The translations under genes and the position numbers were made by a program. Under the pieces are notes generated by a model. That model was not told where the DNA came from. It did not search any database and saw only the letters and a program-made list of their open reading frames with translations. Below, piece after piece: positions 25,914 through 27,040 of a DNA stretch of 27,040 bases. Within the stretch, counting starts at the first letter, position 1, and each line of letters starts with the position of its first letter. The DNA is taken from contig NW_005434584.1 in the NCBI RefSeq assembly GCF_000315625.1, positions 1-27,040 on the forward strand, read 5' to 3'. The DNA comes from Guillardia theta CCMP2712 (lineage: Eukaryota > Cryptophyceae > Pyrenomonadales > Geminigeraceae).

Positions 25914-26519
25914 AGTCAATATATCGAGTGGTCCTGCTGTCACGCCATGAGCAATCGCGAGGCTTAAAAAAAAAGTCATGTTTTTAAATTTCCGAAGCGG
26001 GGCAGGGCTCTGGAGAAGGCGCGAAAATGGTGGCATACGAAAGAGGTTCCGTTTTGATGAAAACCGCACAAGAAGAGACCCATCCATTGCTGAGTTGGGA
26101 CAATTCAAAGATTACAAAATCTGGGAAATTGCCGCTTTGTTATGCGCGACATGGCTGCAAACATTTATGAAAGTGCTTACAGCCATGTCGCGCAGTGTGA
26201 AACGGTTGTACCAAGAACTAGGATTGAATCATAGGCACTCAATCGAACTTCAGATAGTGAAAACTAGATCATCAGAGTTTTTTTCGTTGTTTTTGTGCAA
26301 TCGAAATCAGCAAATAGTGCTATTTTCTTCATATTTTGATATGGCGTTCCGGGAAGATTACACGGGGAGCGTTGAAGTCTGGGTTGTTTTGGTTTGTGAT
26401 GGACATCCCTTGAATGGACAGTTGGTTCGGAGACGGCATGAGCTGCGATATCGTCTCCTTCCTTTCTGAGATTTCACATGCACATTCCCACTGAAACTGC
26501 AATGTTTCATCATGTTCTG
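25914..26519. other. Intergenic region with a 15-bp hairpin
   Basis: A 163-codon plus-strand frame crosses this stretch but has no recognisable domain and overlaps the likely promoter of the GT61 gene. The notable item is a perfect inverted repeat: 26143-26157 pairs with 26180-26194 across a 22-nt loop. Confidence 0.5.
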
Positions 26520-27040
26520 TCAATCCTCAAACTGACAACCGCAAGCCTGATTTTTTCGTTGACAAATTGAACATTGAGAACTATAGAAGCACACTTCAAC
26601 CGTCAATGAATTTGGTACTTGGAAGCCTTTGTTTACACATGGATAATTCACCTTGAGGTGAGAATATGATGGTTTCATTGGCTCCCAATTGCTGCTAGGA
26701 TACATAAGTGTAGGAATGTTGGAACTGAGGTTTGCCAAGGCATTTCCTATAGGAAACTCAACATGAACAGCTCGAATATTCATTGCTCCACTCATGGACC
26801 CAAATTTACGCAAATGGAACTCAGTTCGTACCTGAAAGAAAGCTTCTATCACAGAAAACATGGAGATAATACTCCACTTACACGCTTCAAGATCGTGTTC
26901 TTGAAACAGGTCACCGCAGAAGAAAATTGTCAATGCAGATGATGAACAATTAAAAAATTGTTTACCATTGCAGTTTGATGCGTTGAGTAGACTTTCTGTG
27001 ACAGAGCCGCCGAGTTTGAACACGGACAGGTGTTTTATTC
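26520..27040 (-). CDS. Partial gene of unknown function, possible 50-nt intron
   Basis: A minus-strand frame of 167 codons (from 27023) enters from the right edge and ends at 26520. The part from 26831 down (RTEFHLRKFGSMSGAMNIRA to CGCQFED) looks coding, with several cysteines near the end. A sequence with strong splice signals sits inside: GTAAGT at 26881-26876 and TTTCTTTCAG ending at 26832, 50 nt long. Removing it would join the right-hand part in another frame (ILKR-VRTEF), but that frame soon meets a stop upstream, so a further intron would be needed. Unspliced reading also stays open. I do not recognise the product. Confidence 0.35.
   Translation of the reverse strand, partial: IKHLSVFKLGGSVTESLLNASNCNGKQFFNCSSSALTIFFCGDLFQEHDLEACKWSIISMFSVIEAFFQVRTEFHLRKFGSMSGAMNIRAVHVEFPIGNALANLSSNIPTLMYPSSNWEPMKPSYSHLKVNYPCVNKGFQVPNSLTVEVCFYSSQCSICQRKNQACGCQFED

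Noticed and set aside
25978-26469. 163-codon plus-strand ORF
   Set aside because: No recognisable domain, crosses the GT61 upstream region and the hairpin; composition looks non-coding.
1-27040. tRNA or rRNA genes
   Set aside because: A visual scan for TTCGA-type T-loops with matching stems and for rRNA core motifs found none; a covariance-model search would be decisive.

Overview
The window looks like nuclear DNA of a eukaryotic microbe. It carries a non-LTR (LINE) retrotransposon, a Ty3/gypsy-type LTR retrotransposon fragment and large, mostly single-exon genes for secretory-pathway glycosyltransferases with N-terminal signal anchors. AATAAA-like signals follow some genes. I see no operons, tRNAs or rRNAs. 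A microalga or related protist (a cryptophyte, for example) would fit, but no gene here fixes the species.

Left part (1-8526, minus strand): a LINE whose single long frame runs from an N-terminal AP-like endonuclease through reverse transcriptase, a decayed RNase H-like region and a CCHC finger to a C-terminal restriction-like endonuclease motif (PD-x14-E). Its 5' end abuts the integrase end of a gypsy-type pol fragment. The gypsy fragment in turn interrupts the C-terminus of a host glycosyltransferase gene: nested insertion, LINE next to gypsy next to host gene.

Middle part (8527-14793): a large inverted repeat (9616-11351 against 12583-14318, one mismatch noticed) around an assembly gap of 489 Ns. 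Each arm holds a carbohydrate-binding-like secreted protein gene, the 3' end of one glycosyltransferase gene and the 5' end of the next. The glycosyltransferase stem carries a 24-bp in-frame minisatellite, 16 units on the left and 8 on the right. More gypsy pol sequence flanks the gap. Because the gap lies inside the repeat, the order could partly be an assembly artefact.

Right part (17158-26000): four different glycosyltransferase genes in a row: an MGAT4/GT54-like protein (minus), a GT2-type protein (minus), a two-headed protein joining a PLOD-like transferase to a CAP10/GT90 protein O-glucosyltransferase (plus), and a GT61/EOGT-like protein (minus). The last two share a cysteine module, C-x8-C ... 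C-x9-C-x6-C, that I do not recognise as a named domain. An 85-bp element occurs twice, 175-178 bp upstream of the ATG of each of the two minus-strand genes. With the left-hand family the window holds at least five kinds of glycosyltransferase plus a lectin-like protein, suggesting a locus for building or modifying cell-surface or extracellular glycoproteins. The right edge has part of an unrecognised gene with a possible 50-nt intron.
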